A stretch of DNA of 64,000 bases from contig NZ_CP071798.1 in the NCBI RefSeq assembly GCF_017498505.1, forward strand, positions 2,191,501 to 2,255,500, written 5' to 3'. Position numbers and translations under genes: made by a program. Shown here piece after piece: positions 9,068-17,946 of the stretch; the stretch's first letter is position 1, and each line of letters starts with the position of its first letter. Below the pieces are notes generated by a model that saw only the letters and a program-made list of their open reading frames with translations, had not been told where the DNA came from and ran no database searches. This stretch comes from Sporosarcina sp. Te-1. GTDB taxonomy: Bacteria > Bacillota > Bacilli > Bacillales_A > Planococcaceae.

Positions 9068-9724
9068 CTACCCCTTGTCCATGACAGATTGAGCCACACG
9101 GAAATAGTACTGCTCTCCCTGCATTGTGACTAAAATTCCCTTTCCATCCTGTTCCACAAAGACAACCGGATGCACACCACTCCCCCATTTCGGATTTGCT
9201 CCGGCTAGCATATACGGAAACCGCTCCTTTCTTTCCTGCGGCTCGCTGTTCAGATATAAATCCTCATACCATTCATCACTGTAGACCCCTTTCGGCTCAG
9301 CCTGCTCCACCAGCACCAGCAAGCGGTTGCTGTCAATCGTTACGTGTTCCTCCGCAGAAGGATGAAGCCCGACAAGCCGGCTATGGGCAGCCGAAGAAAT
9401 ATAGGTGTATAACTGATCATCCGGATACATCCATTGCTGAAGCAGCACTGCCACAACCGCAGCCGCAAGGAATAGATAGTTGGACCAAAAACCGAGCCAG
9501 GCAAACCGCTGATACCGCTCCCACCTGCCTTCTTTCCGTTTTAAGGCCATACATAAAATCCATACACCAAGCGGCAACACAGCAAATCCCAGTTGCGCCC
9601 CGTGCCAATTCCAATTGATCATAAAGGCAAACAAACCGACAAACAGGACGACCAACACTTTCCATACCTTCCCGTTGTTTTGTTGCCGTTTATATGTGCG
9701 GTATGCCCAAAAACCGATCAGCAC
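9068..9724 (-). CDS. Hypothetical membrane protein, partner of the frameshifted gene
   Basis: About 218 residues with three predicted membrane segments: one near the N-terminus (VLVVLFVGLFAF), one following it (LGFAVLPLGVWILCMAL) and one near 85-105 (YLFLAAAVVAVLLQQW). An external, mostly hydrophilic domain of about 110 residues follows. GTG at 9724 is the first conventional start but lacks a ribosome binding site. The frame is open to 9781, where an ATT codon preceded by GAGGTG at good spacing would add another membrane helix, so a non-standard start is possible. It lies six bases upstream of the gene at 8302-9062. No family was recognised. Confidence 0.6.
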   Translation of the reverse strand: MLIGFWAYRTYKRQQNNGKVWKVLVVLFVGLFAFMINWNWHGAQLGFAVLPLGVWILCMALKRKEGRWERYQRFAWLGFWSNYLFLAAAVVAVLLQQWMYPDDQLYTYISSAAHSRLVGLHPSAEEHVTIDSNRLLVLVEQAEPKGVYSDEWYEDLYLNSEPQERKERFPYMLAGANPKWGSGVHPVVFVEQDGKGILVTMQGEQYYFRVAQSVMDKG

Positions 9725-10020
9725 CCACGTGAGGATGGTGGTCAGAAATCCGACCAGCTGAAAATTATACGATAGAAAAATGAGAGCACCTCATTTCGAA
9801 GTTTGATTATTACTAGGTCACAAACACGCCCCGGCAAGTATTTCCATGTTACATTACAGGGCATCTGATACTATGACTGCAATCTAACTATTTCGACATA
9901 TATTTTGATTTTCCTGCATAACGAGTCTAGCCAGGATTTCGTTAACGCAGCAGGAACGCGGTGATAGATGTTCATTAAAAAGAAGCAGGAAGGGAATTGC
10001 CGCCATCTACAGCAAAGGGT

Positions 10021-10070
10021 TTCTATTCAAATTGATTGAATTAACACGAACGTTCCTTAACAGGCGCCTG
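10021..10070 (+). repeat. Dispersed intergenic repeat, copy 1
   Basis: The core reads TTCAAATTGATTGAATTAAC then ACGAACGTTCC and CAGGCGCCTG. Close matches occur at 16011-16057 and 45826-45873. All lie next to or within degraded intergenic DNA. Confidence 0.6.
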
Positions 10071-10073
10071 AAA

Positions 10074-10102
10074 TTGCAACCCCTGCAAGAGGGAGCTATA
10101 AT
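10074..10102 (+). promoter_or_regulatory. Sigma-A promoter for GNAT gene
   Basis: TTGCAA (10074-10079), 17-base spacer, TATAAT (10097-10102), 36 bases before the GNAT start codon. Confidence 0.65.
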
Positions 10103-10137
10103 TGATGTACCTATCAACTTATTTAGGGGGATGAATC

Positions 10138-10623
10138 ATGCGGATACGTGAAATTGAGAAGAAAGACAATATGGCCATCGAGCGAATCATCAAAGAATCA
10201 TTGGAATCCTATCAGTTGGATATCCCCGGAACGGCTTATTTCGATCCGCAGCTTAGTAATCTCACCGATTACTACAAAAACGAGCCAAACGCAAAATATT
10301 GGGTGTTGGTGGATGAAGCGGAGCAAGTGGCAGGCGGTGTGGGGATTGCCAAGTTCGGGAAGACAGGTAATATTTGCGAATTGCAGAAGCTTTACATCAA
10401 ACCGGAAGCGCAAGGCATGGGGTACGCAAAAAAGCTGATGGAAACGGCATTGGATTTTGCCAAGGAGCATTACACACACTGTTATTTGGAGACGGTGGAT
10501 AAACTCGAAACGGCGAATCACCTATATGCAAAACTCGGCTTCCAGCGGCTGGAACGTCCGCTCGACGGGTCGGAGCATTCAACGATGGATCAATGGTATC
10601 TGAAAGAATTGGTGCGGGATTAA
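10138..10623 (+). CDS. GNAT-family N-acetyltransferase
   Basis: An intact 161-residue acetyl-CoA-dependent N-acetyltransferase of unknown substrate. The acetyl-CoA-binding motif A is ICELQKLYIKPEAQGMGYAK (around residues 80-100, with the Q-G-M-G-Y-A pyrophosphate loop). Motif B follows as ANHLYAKLGFQRLERP. The ATG at 10138 is chosen because AGGGGG precedes it; a nearby ATG at 10131 runs into a stop after six codons. Part of this gene is repeated as broken copies at 15401-15672 and 20430-20612, with over 80 percent visual identity in the C-terminal half, so the locus has been duplicated. Confidence 0.85.
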   Translation: MRIREIEKKDNMAIERIIKESLESYQLDIPGTAYFDPQLSNLTDYYKNEPNAKYWVLVDEAEQVAGGVGIAKFGKTGNICELQKLYIKPEAQGMGYAKKLMETALDFAKEHYTHCYLETVDKLETANHLYAKLGFQRLERPLDGSEHSTMDQWYLKELVRD

Positions 10624-10698
10624 GTTGGGAAACTTTGATGGCAGTTGGTTATAGGTTCTCGTGCAATTTGAAATTCAATAAAATCGCAACGTCTGCAT

Positions 10699-10724
10699 GA
10701 CTCGCATCATGCGAGCCGGTTTTT
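10699..10724 (+). terminator. Terminator downstream of GNAT gene
   Basis: Perfect arms CTCGCAT and ATGCGAG with a one-base loop, followed by CCGGTTTTT. Confidence 0.6.
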
Positions 10725-10834
10725 ACATGGTGACATACGACGCAAGGAATATGTTATTTCAATATTAGATACTTCTAGGCGCAATCGTAGCAGCCAATGT
10801 CGCTTTAATTGCTCTATACATAAAAAGAAAAAAA

Positions 10835-10874
10835 TAACCACCCTTTGCTAACGACCAAGTAAGCAGGGTGGTTA
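10835..10874 (+). terminator. Terminator-like hairpin, duplicated downstream of GNAT copies
   Basis: Arms TAACCACCCT and AGGGTGGTTA with a loop containing CTAACGACC. A near-identical hairpin follows the GNAT remnant at 15746-15789, so it was probably copied together with that gene. Confidence 0.7.
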
Positions 10875-11128
10875 CTCTTTGTACAAACTCTTATATTACC
10901 TGGCCAACATAAACAGAAGAAACACGATATTAGCTAGGAATCTATTCGCGGACGGTGCCTGGGCACAGCACATTATGATAATTCATCATTAGGAATAAAA
11001 ACTCGCCCCCCTACTCTTTCATTGTTTTCATTAGAGCCAACAAATTATTTCATGCAATTGTAGCGCATATCCGAATTGTACCTTTGCACAGACACCGACA
11101 AAAAATCCGGTCCAACAAAGACGACAAA

Positions 11129-12742
11129 TCACTTCTCCACTTTCATTCGGTCGTATGCTTGCTGGGAAATTTCCAGGTACGTTTGGGCGCCCATTTTGTT
11201 CATTTCATCGATGTAACTGCCCCATTCATCGAAGGATTTTCTTCCTGTGATGAACCCGGCTGTCATTTCATCGATGTATGTCTGGATGTCGGTCATGATG
11301 GAGCTGACTTGGTCCTGCTCGTCCATCGTGTAGTTCAATCCAGGGATGATGTCTTCGTCTTTCACACGGAACGGCTTCGCTTTCGCAGCGTTCTCGGCCG
11401 ATGCCTTTGTACCTTCCGCGCCTTGGAAAAACTTCTGGCGCACGATTCCCGGATAGTACCCGCCCGGCCACGTCAGATATTCGCTGATCGCCTGGTCCAG
11501 GTTCAAACCGTCTGGATTGTTCGTGATGTTCTCCATGTATTGTGGATTGCCGTTCTCATCATTTTCATACGTCACACCTTCGAAGCCCATGAAGAACATC
11601 TTATTGCCCTCTTCCCCATAGAAGTGGTCCATCCAGCGCACCATCGCCTCCGGATTTTTTGCTTTCTCCGTCAGTACGAACATGCCCATATTTCCGAGGC
11701 CTGTAGATACCGCATTATACGCGCGCTCCCCCGTCGGCCCTTCCAGAACCGGCAAGCCGACATAACCGTCGAGTTTCATCAGCGTTTTCGGATCGATTTC
11801 GCTCAGCACCCCGATATTCCCTTTCGAAGCGAGCGTCGTGAACTCCAAGCCAGTTGTCGTGAATACGTCCTGGTTGATCAACCCTTCCGTATACAGCTTG
11901 TTCAGGTATTTCAGTAATTCCTTATACTCATCCGTAGCAGGAACGAACCGGAATGTCTCCGTGCCTTCCTTGAAGTCCAAGTTGATGTTCATTCTGCCTT
12001 GCTTGTTCAACCCGAACGAGCCGCGCAAGAAGTCGATGAACGCATTGATACCGTCCCCGCCGCCCCACGGAATCTCATCCGCTATCCCATTTCCATTCGG
12101 ATCCTGCTCCTTGAACGCCTTCAGCACTTGATACAATTCCTCCGTCGTCTCCGGCTCCTTCATACCGACATTATCGAGCCATTCCTGCAAAATCCATGGT
12201 GTTCCGGCGCGAAGCGCATCGAACTCCGGATCATAGATTGCCGGAAATCCATAAATATTCCCGTCCGCCATCGTAATACCCGCCTTGATGGAGGGATACT
12301 GCTCCAGAATCGCTTTGAAATTCGGCGCGTATTTTTCGATATAGTCGTTCAGCGGCAAGAAGACGCCCTGCCTTCCGTATTTAATCAAGTCGGCTTTTGG
12401 AATGGCCGCCGCAAAATAGAATTCAGGATAATTTCCTGCGGACAACTCCAAATTCCTCTTCTCCGCCAGCACTTCAGTGGCTACCGTATGCCACTTCACT
12501 TCGATATTCGTCATCTTTTCATATTCGTCCCACAGCATGAGATTATCCCAATCCTGTGAGGCGAACCGTTTCGCTCCGAACCCTTCCACTTGGATTTTCT
12601 CATCCACAATCGGCATGCCTGTCTCATTCACCTTGACAACTGGCCCCTCACCGTCTTTCGAATCCCCTTTCGAGCAAGCCCCCAGCAGACTCGCCGCCAG
12701 CAGAAGCGCCGCCGCGGCACTTGCATAACGCCTTTTTTCCAT
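11129..12742 (-). CDS. ABC-transporter solute-binding lipoprotein (LplA/YtcQ type)
   Basis: A 537-residue extracellular sugar-binding lipoprotein. The signal peptide ends in the lipobox LLGAC near residue 22, followed by a short polar linker. The body shows family-1 binding protein features, including PEFYFAAA, LNDYIEKYAPN and a calcium-loop-like DPNGNGIADEIP. This large subgroup (LplA/YtcQ-like) usually works with two permease genes for oligosaccharide uptake, but none is adjacent, so it is an orphan here. ATG at 12742 follows GGAGGGGGAAA; the open frame begins 13 codons earlier without a binding site. A divergent phosphoesterase-MFS pair lies on the other side. Confidence 0.85.
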   Translation of the reverse strand: MEKRRYASAAAALLLAASLLGACSKGDSKDGEGPVVKVNETGMPIVDEKIQVEGFGAKRFASQDWDNLMLWDEYEKMTNIEVKWHTVATEVLAEKRNLELSAGNYPEFYFAAAIPKADLIKYGRQGVFLPLNDYIEKYAPNFKAILEQYPSIKAGITMADGNIYGFPAIYDPEFDALRAGTPWILQEWLDNVGMKEPETTEELYQVLKAFKEQDPNGNGIADEIPWGGGDGINAFIDFLRGSFGLNKQGRMNINLDFKEGTETFRFVPATDEYKELLKYLNKLYTEGLINQDVFTTTGLEFTTLASKGNIGVLSEIDPKTLMKLDGYVGLPVLEGPTGERAYNAVSTGLGNMGMFVLTEKAKNPEAMVRWMDHFYGEEGNKMFFMGFEGVTYENDENGNPQYMENITNNPDGLNLDQAISEYLTWPGGYYPGIVRQKFFQGAEGTKASAENAAKAKPFRVKDEDIIPGLNYTMDEQDQVSSIMTDIQTYIDEMTAGFITGRKSFDEWGSYIDEMNKMGAQTYLEISQQAYDRMKVEK

Positions 12743-13067
12743 TCCGTTTCCCCCTCCGCCTACATTGTTTTTTATAATCAAACCAGTCAGCCCCTAGCAA
12801 GCGTCATAGATTCGATAAAGCCCTAACAAAAGATCATATCATTGGGTTGTTGGTACAACTTAGAAAATAAAAAAAGAGATTTCAAATCTCAAATTGCTAC
12901 ACAAATCTTACTTCATTATTTCCGAATCGTCAATAAGTTCTTTAATCATTTTATTTTCTATATTTTAAACTTGTTGGGTTGACTCTACAACTTACCATGC
13001 TATAATTCAACTAAACTTTTTCTGAACTAGTCTGTATATATTTCTGGAATATAAAATGGGGGAATTT
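12743..13067. other. Divergent intergenic region
   Basis: It holds a perfect 15-base palindrome, GAGATTT-C-AAATCTC (12876-12890), with a T-run on the minus strand, and the promoter at 12979-13006 for the phosphoesterase. No gene was seen. Confidence 0.5.
12979..13006 (+). promoter_or_regulatory. Sigma-A promoter for phosphoesterase-MFS operon
   Basis: TTGACT (12979-12984), 16-base spacer ending in TGC, then TATAAT (13001-13006). It lies 61 bases before the chosen start. Confidence 0.75.
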
Positions 13068-13928
13068 ATGATGAACAATAAGCCGATTTTTTCTTTTTTT
13101 GTTTGCAGTGACATACAGCTCACTGCAAAAGATGTCGTGTCCCAGCAAAAATTGGCGGCGGCCTTGCAAGACATGGCCGCCGCAGATCCGAATGCAGAAG
13201 CTTTGATTATAAACGGAGACCTCGTGAACAACGGGGAACAGGCGAGTTATGACCTCTTCAGAGAAATTGTCAAGCAGAACCCGACACCAGAACATGTCCT
13301 CTATACGATCGGTAACCATGAATTTTTTAAGAACGACGGAAACGACCCTTCGTTAAAGCGTTTCCTCTCCTTCGCCAATTTGGAGAACGTATACTATAGT
13401 CAAACCATCCACGGCTATCCATTCATCTTCCTCGGGACCGAAAGCTGGGGACCTGTCGGCAGCCCAACGAAAGATTCCGCGGTGCTGAGCGACCAGCAGT
13501 TGAAATGGCTTGAAGGGAAAGTGGAGGAACTGCAGCATGAGGAAAAGCCAGTATTCGTCTTCCTGCACCAGCCCCTACCCCATTCGACATACGGGACAGA
13601 CATCGACTATTACCGCAACGGCGTCATCCAGGACAAAGAGATCCGGAATCTGCTATCGAGATTAAAACACGCTTGCTTGTTCGCGGGCCATACGCATTGG
13701 GACCTCCGCTTCCCGAACATGTACGCGAAACAGGTGACGAACTTCATTAGCACTGGCGCTATTTACAATACATGGGGACCGACGGAGGAAGAGGAAGAGA
13801 CCGTCATAGACGACGACGGAAGCACGGGCCTTCATATCGATGTGCACGCAAACCGCGTCCATATTAAAGCACGGGATTTCACGAACCACAAATGGATGCC
13901 TGAATATGACTTCTCTATCCATATGTGA
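13068..13928 (+). CDS. Calcineurin-like metallophosphoesterase
   Basis: A 286-residue cytoplasmic metal-dependent phosphoesterase. The metal-binding motifs are in order: SDIQ near residue 12, INGDLVNNG near 50, TIGNHEF near 83, FLHQP near 165 and FAGHTHWD near 205. The first motif is D-x-Q rather than the usual D-x-H, a variation to note. GGGGG at 13058-13062 makes ATG 13068 (or 13071) the start, not the ATG at 13056, which precedes it. A single promoter lies upstream. The MFS gene starts 40 bases downstream, so the two form an operon. The substrate is unknown; a phosphodiester or nucleotide is possible. Confidence 0.8.
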   Translation: MMNNKPIFSFFVCSDIQLTAKDVVSQQKLAAALQDMAAADPNAEALIINGDLVNNGEQASYDLFREIVKQNPTPEHVLYTIGNHEFFKNDGNDPSLKRFLSFANLENVYYSQTIHGYPFIFLGTESWGPVGSPTKDSAVLSDQQLKWLEGKVEELQHEEKPVFVFLHQPLPHSTYGTDIDYYRNGVIQDKEIRNLLSRLKHACLFAGHTHWDLRFPNMYAKQVTNFISTGAIYNTWGPTEEEEETVIDDDGSTGLHIDVHANRVHIKARDFTNHKWMPEYDFSIHM

Positions 13929-13968
13929 TGGACGCAACAGATAAGGACTGGAAAGGGGATAAGCGAAC

Positions 13969-15192
13969 ATGACGGAAACGACCTCTTCCAAAAAGCCGGT
14001 CACCGTGATCGCCCTCATCATGGCGGTCTGCCTGCTCGGCAACGAAATGCTTTTTATCGTCCTGCCGCTCTACTGGGACTTCTTCGGCTTGACTGCCGTC
14101 TGGCAAATCGGCATCCTTCTTTCAGTCAACCGCTTTATCCGGATTTTGATCAACCCGCTGATCGCCTTGTTTTATCAAAAGATGAGCATTAGGGCCGGCA
14201 TTTTGGTGGCGGTCCTGTTTTCCGTCTGCTCGACATTCGCGTATGGCTGCCTGAAAGGGATCTGGCTCTTGCTTATCGCGCGGTGCATGTGGGGCGTCGC
14301 ATGGTCTTTATTCCGATTGGGCGGCTATTTGACGGTCATTACGAGCAGTACGTCAAAAACGAGAGGGGAATACGTCGGCCTGTTCAATGGCCTTTGGGGG
14401 ATAGGCACGCTGCTCGGCATGCTGCTCGGGGGATTTCTCGTTGAACAATTCGGGGTCCTTCCTGTCACGACGGGATTTGCGTTGCTCGGCTTCCTCAGCT
14501 TCCCTTTGGCCTATAGGCATCTTCCGGCAGCGGGTAGCGTTGAACAGCATCCGGTGCACGCGGCGGAACAGAAGCCTGAGGGCCAAAAGCACAAAGGCAT
14601 CGCACTCGCCCTGCTCACCGGCCTGTCCGTCTCCTTTGTCGTCTACGGCATCTTCTCGTCCACGTTGAGCAAACTGATCGAGATGCAGCTGAACGAAACG
14701 ATCTGGATCGCCAGCCTATCGATCGGCGCCGCGACGCTTGCAGGGGCAATCCAAGCGGCCCGTACAGGGTGGGAACCCTTTTTATCCCCGTGGCTCGGAA
14801 AATGGTCCGACCGGAAATGGGGCAGGAGCCGGGTACTGACCGTGTCACTCTTTGCCGCGGCCGCGTGCTACTTGCTCATGCCGCTCGCAATTCCGGTGCC
14901 GTTTTTCATCCTGATCGTCTTCGTCTTCCAGCTCACGACTACTTTGCTCGTCACGATGAGCGATTCTAACGCGGCGGACCTTGCGACAGGCGAGTCGCAA
15001 GTCAAAACGCTTTCTTCCTATACCTTGTTCTCCGACTCTGGAGCGGCGTTCGGCGCCCTGCTCGCCTTCATCATGATCGATTTCTCCGGGATCCGCACGC
15101 TCTACTGGACGGCGGGCAGCTTGCTGCTAGTGCTCGCTTTCTTGTGGATCGTAGAACATCGCAGAAGACGCGAACAAAGAGCCGGCCGTTAG
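13969..15192 (+). CDS. MFS transporter
   Basis: A 407-residue major facilitator with about twelve membrane segments and a central cytoplasmic loop (near 180-200, VEQHPVHAAEQKPEGQK). The loop after the second helix reads NRFIRILINPL, and the second half has GKWSDRKWGRSR, a form of MFS motif A. GGAAAGGGG precedes the ATG. It is the second gene after the phosphoesterase and has noticeably higher G+C than the flanking regions. It is probably an exporter or sugar/drug facilitator; the substrate cannot be read from sequence. Confidence 0.8.
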   Translation: MTETTSSKKPVTVIALIMAVCLLGNEMLFIVLPLYWDFFGLTAVWQIGILLSVNRFIRILINPLIALFYQKMSIRAGILVAVLFSVCSTFAYGCLKGIWLLLIARCMWGVAWSLFRLGGYLTVITSSTSKTRGEYVGLFNGLWGIGTLLGMLLGGFLVEQFGVLPVTTGFALLGFLSFPLAYRHLPAAGSVEQHPVHAAEQKPEGQKHKGIALALLTGLSVSFVVYGIFSSTLSKLIEMQLNETIWIASLSIGAATLAGAIQAARTGWEPFLSPWLGKWSDRKWGRSRVLTVSLFAAAACYLLMPLAIPVPFFILIVFVFQLTTTLLVTMSDSNAADLATGESQVKTLSSYTLFSDSGAAFGALLAFIMIDFSGIRTLYWTAGSLLLVLAFLWIVEHRRRREQRAGR

Positions 15193-15400
15193 ACTTTCAC
15201 GGCCAGCTCGTTAAATGATGTGGGACAGGAACGTGTTGACGAGCGCTATGAAGAACTGTGCCTCTATCACCTTGCCGAACGTTAGCGAAAACTCCTCCCA
15301 AAAAACTCAATATTTCATAAGAGAACGGCGCAATCTTCCTCTTTCTGAACTTACCCGTAGAACTCGATAAGGCGCGGCTTCTCAAGAAGGAAGAACTGCC

Positions 15401-15672
15401 TGGTTCAAGAAGACAGGTGTGATTTGCGAATTGCAGCAGCTTCACATCAAACCAGAAGCCCAAAGCATGGGTCATTCAAAAAAACTGATGGATACGGCGC
15501 TGGATTTTGCCATGGAGCACTACACACACTGTCATTTGAGACAATGGATAAATTCGAAACGGCGAATCACCTATATGCAAAACTCGGCTTCCAGCGGCTG
15601 GAACGTCCGCTTGATGGGTCGGAGCATACGAAGATGGATCGGTGGTATTTGAAGGAATTGGTGCGGGAGTAA
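15401..15672 (+). pseudogene. Truncated GNAT acetyltransferase, duplicate of 10138-10623
   Basis: The DNA from about 15401 closely matches the second half of the intact GNAT gene (ICELQQLHIKPEAQSMG through HLYAKLGFQRLERPL). The N-terminal half is missing and a frameshift after HTLSFETMDK disturbs the middle. The copied segment ends with the same KELVRE tail and is followed, 75 bases on, by the same terminator hairpin as the parent. It is a recombination or duplication scar rather than a working gene. Confidence 0.85.
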
Positions 15673-15745
15673 TTAGGAAACACCACTGAAAAGATCTTGT
15701 ACCTGATGCAAAGCTTGAAATCAATTACATACATCAATAGAAAAG

Positions 15746-15789
15746 AGTAACCACCCGCCGCTAACGACCTAGTAAGCAGGGTGGTTACT
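15746..15789 (+). terminator. Terminator hairpin, second copy
   Basis: Arms AGTAACCACCC and GGGTGGTTACT followed by TTTTTG; nearly identical to 10835-10874. Confidence 0.75.
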
Positions 15790-15842
15790 TTTTGTAGACT
15801 AAAAAAGTTCTTATCCGAAATGCCATATGGTAGTAAACACCA

Positions 15843-16168
15843 TCACGAATGTTCGGATCGAATCCCTCTGATCCTGCTTTTCACTTCTTTAGGGTCACGG
15901 GACACGATGAACACTTTTGAAAACTGTTGATAGAATTGATCTTCATGGGCTTTTTGGGATAGGATGATCAATTTCCGTTCAAGCTTTTCTGCGTATAACC
16001 TGAATAATTCTTATGCAAATTGGTGAAATTACATGAATGTTTCTTGCACAGGCACCTCGGCCAGCATGCCGTTTTGAAGATCTTCCTCTGTGAACGGCAC
16101 ATCAGAAATCGATCGCACCTGTGCTTGTTCAAATACGGCTTTGTTCATAACTCTATAATTCATGGCAC
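15843..16168 (-). pseudogene. Small gene remnant of unknown family
   Basis: GGAGGTGCC precedes an ATG at 16168 that opens MNYRVMNKAVFEQAQVRSI and runs 44 codons to a stop at 16034. After two in-frame stops the sequence again looks coding (LFRLYAEKLERKLIILSQKA to RIRGIRSEHS, stop at 15843). The break coincides with copy 2 of the dispersed repeat. I read this as a small gene of roughly 100 codons broken by, or rebuilt around, the repeat. I do not recognise the family. Confidence 0.4.
16011..16057 (+). repeat. Dispersed intergenic repeat, copy 2
   Basis: CAAATTGGTGAAATTACATG then AATGTTTCTTGCACAGGCACC, matching copies 1 and 3 over about 45 bases. It lies inside the small gene remnant. Confidence 0.6.
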
Positions 16169-16413
16169 CTCCACACTTACATGTATTCGTTATATCCTTT
16201 CAAGCGCCTTACGTAAATTAAAGAACTACAGCAGTATATTGTAAAGGAGCATACAGCTGTGAAATCAAGTTGGAAATGGGGAAGAACGAAAAAACGGCTC
16301 ATATTTCTGACGCAGAGATCCTCCAGCTTGCCGAGCGCGAATAAAAACCAAGTATATTGGCAACTACTTGTTTATGCTAAGCTGCTTTCCAAATGGAATG
16401 GAGGAGAATCGGC

Positions 16414-17946
16414 TTGTCAAAAGAACCTTCTTCATCTCGAAATCAACCGAAGAATGATTCATCATTCACAGATGATTTTCAACATAATATCACTCTTATA
16501 TATGAAGCCTTCTCGTACCCCATCAACCAATCTCTAAAAACGCGGCAGATTTCCGCACTGAAAGGAACGATGAGAGGCATCCTATTCTTTCTGGAAGGAA
16601 CCGTTGAAGAGACGATCGTTGAGACTCATGTCATGAAACCTTTTTACGAGTTATCGGGCAAGCCTGAGGACGGAAAGGTAGTAGACATGCTTGCAAACAG
16701 TGTTCTGCTGACGACGGCTATAAGGGAAATTGTCCGTTTGCAGGATGCCGTTCGCGATCTGTTGAACGGAAACTGCCTCATCCTCTTGGAGAACGAAAAG
16801 ATTGCCATCTCTGCAAATACGGCCAATTTTGAAAAACGTGTTGTTTCAGAGCCGACCGTTGAAAATGTCGTCCGCGGGCCAAAAGAGGCGTTTATCGAGT
16901 CCATGGCTGTCAATCAATCCTTGCTGCGCAGACAGATCAAAGACAGCCGCCTGATCTGTGAAAACCTGACGGTCGGCGATGTTTTTCCGAATGCAGTCTC
17001 CATTATGTACATCAAAGGGGCGGCCGATGAAAAACTGATAAAAGAGGTCAAGCAGAAAGTGGAGGGCATTCAGACAGATGTGATTCAAAACCTTTCCATT
17101 CTCGAGCAATTCATCGAGAGCAGAACATATTCACTCGTGCCTTCCACCTTAATGACGGAACGTCCCGACCGGGCAACCTCCTTTCTGCTGGGCGGCCATA
17201 TTCTTCTGCTGATGGATAATTCACCATATGCCTTGATCGTCCCCATCACCTTTTGGTCCCTATTCCACACGGCGGAGGACCAATATTTGCGCTGGGCCAA
17301 TGTCAATTTCATAAGGATTATCAGTATACTTGCCATTTTCATCGCCATTTTTACACCCTCGATTTATCTGGCTGTCAGCACGTTCCATGTCGAAATGCTG
17401 CCACCCGATCTGTTATTTGCCATCGCGGCAACGAGGGAAATCGTTCCGATCCCTGTATTGTGGGAGATCATCCTGCTCGAGTTCACTTTTGAGATTTTGC
17501 GTGAAGCCGGGATTCGAATTCCTTCAGTGATCGGCCCGACCATCGGGATTGTCGGAGCATTGATCTTAGGACAGGCCGCGGTACAGGCGAATCTTGTGAG
17601 CCCGATTATTGTCATCGTCGTTGCCATAACAGGCTTGTCTTCGTTTGTCATCCAGGATCTGTCGTTAAACTTTATGATCCGGATTTTACGGTTCCTCTTC
17701 ATTTTCATCGCTAATTTTATGGGGTTTTTCGGCATCTTCCTAGCCGTTGCATGTACAATCGCGTATATGGCTTCCTTGAAATCGTTTAACGTGCCTTTCT
17801 TTTCGCCGCTCGCTCCTTATTTCCACCCACAAAAAGGGCTGGTTTTTCGGAAGCCCGTTTGGAAACAATCTCTTGTTCCTTTCTTTTCAAACAGCCGGTA
17901 TAAGAAAAAGGTCAGCAATCCGAAAGTAGGTTCTCAGGATGATTAG
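16414..17946 (+). CDS. Spore germinant receptor, A subunit (GerA family)
   Basis: A 510-residue GerA/SpoVAF-type protein that sits in the inner spore membrane and helps sense germinants. The N-terminal soluble domain (about 1-240) includes LFFLEGTVEETIVETHVM and the segment GPKEAFIESMAVNQSLLRRQ (the conserved GPxEAF...N..L.R motif). The C-terminal half has several membrane segments (for example IISILAIFIAIFTPSIYLAV). TTG at 16414 is chosen because GGAGGAG ends seven bases upstream; the ATG at 16393 has no binding site. It is the first gene of an A-B-C-D operon and overlaps the next by eight bases. Confidence 0.9.
   Translation: MSKEPSSSRNQPKNDSSFTDDFQHNITLIYEAFSYPINQSLKTRQISALKGTMRGILFFLEGTVEETIVETHVMKPFYELSGKPEDGKVVDMLANSVLLTTAIREIVRLQDAVRDLLNGNCLILLENEKIAISANTANFEKRVVSEPTVENVVRGPKEAFIESMAVNQSLLRRQIKDSRLICENLTVGDVFPNAVSIMYIKGAADEKLIKEVKQKVEGIQTDVIQNLSILEQFIESRTYSLVPSTLMTERPDRATSFLLGGHILLLMDNSPYALIVPITFWSLFHTAEDQYLRWANVNFIRIISILAIFIAIFTPSIYLAVSTFHVEMLPPDLLFAIAATREIVPIPVLWEIILLEFTFEILREAGIRIPSVIGPTIGIVGALILGQAAVQANLVSPIIVIVVAITGLSSFVIQDLSLNFMIRILRFLFIFIANFMGFFGIFLAVACTIAYMASLKSFNVPFFSPLAPYFHPQKGLVFRKPVWKQSLVPFFSNSRYKKKVSNPKVGSQDD

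Larger units (their letters stand above)
9725..10137. other. Divergent intergenic region with repeat and promoter
   Basis: Between divergent genes. It holds a copy of a dispersed repeat (10021-10070) and a sigma-A promoter for the GNAT gene (10074-10102). Nothing else coding was seen. Confidence 0.5.
10624..11128. other. Intergenic region with terminator hairpins
   Basis: No gene was seen. It contains two terminator-like hairpins (10699-10724 and 10835-10874) and, at about 10956, a GTGCCTGGGCAC motif of the hairpin family found elsewhere in the window. Confidence 0.5.

Noticed and set aside
11084..11917. Long plus ORF (277 codons) opposite the binding lipoprotein
   Set aside because: It is a mirror of a well-supported minus-strand gene; composition is Arg/His-rich, as expected from antisense reading.
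16259..16537. GTG-started ORF of 92 codons ahead of the germinant receptor
   Set aside because: It overlaps the receptor start, and the receptor has the better binding site and known domains.
17364..17735. Minus ORF inside the A-subunit gene
   Set aside because: Antisense shadow of membrane helices.
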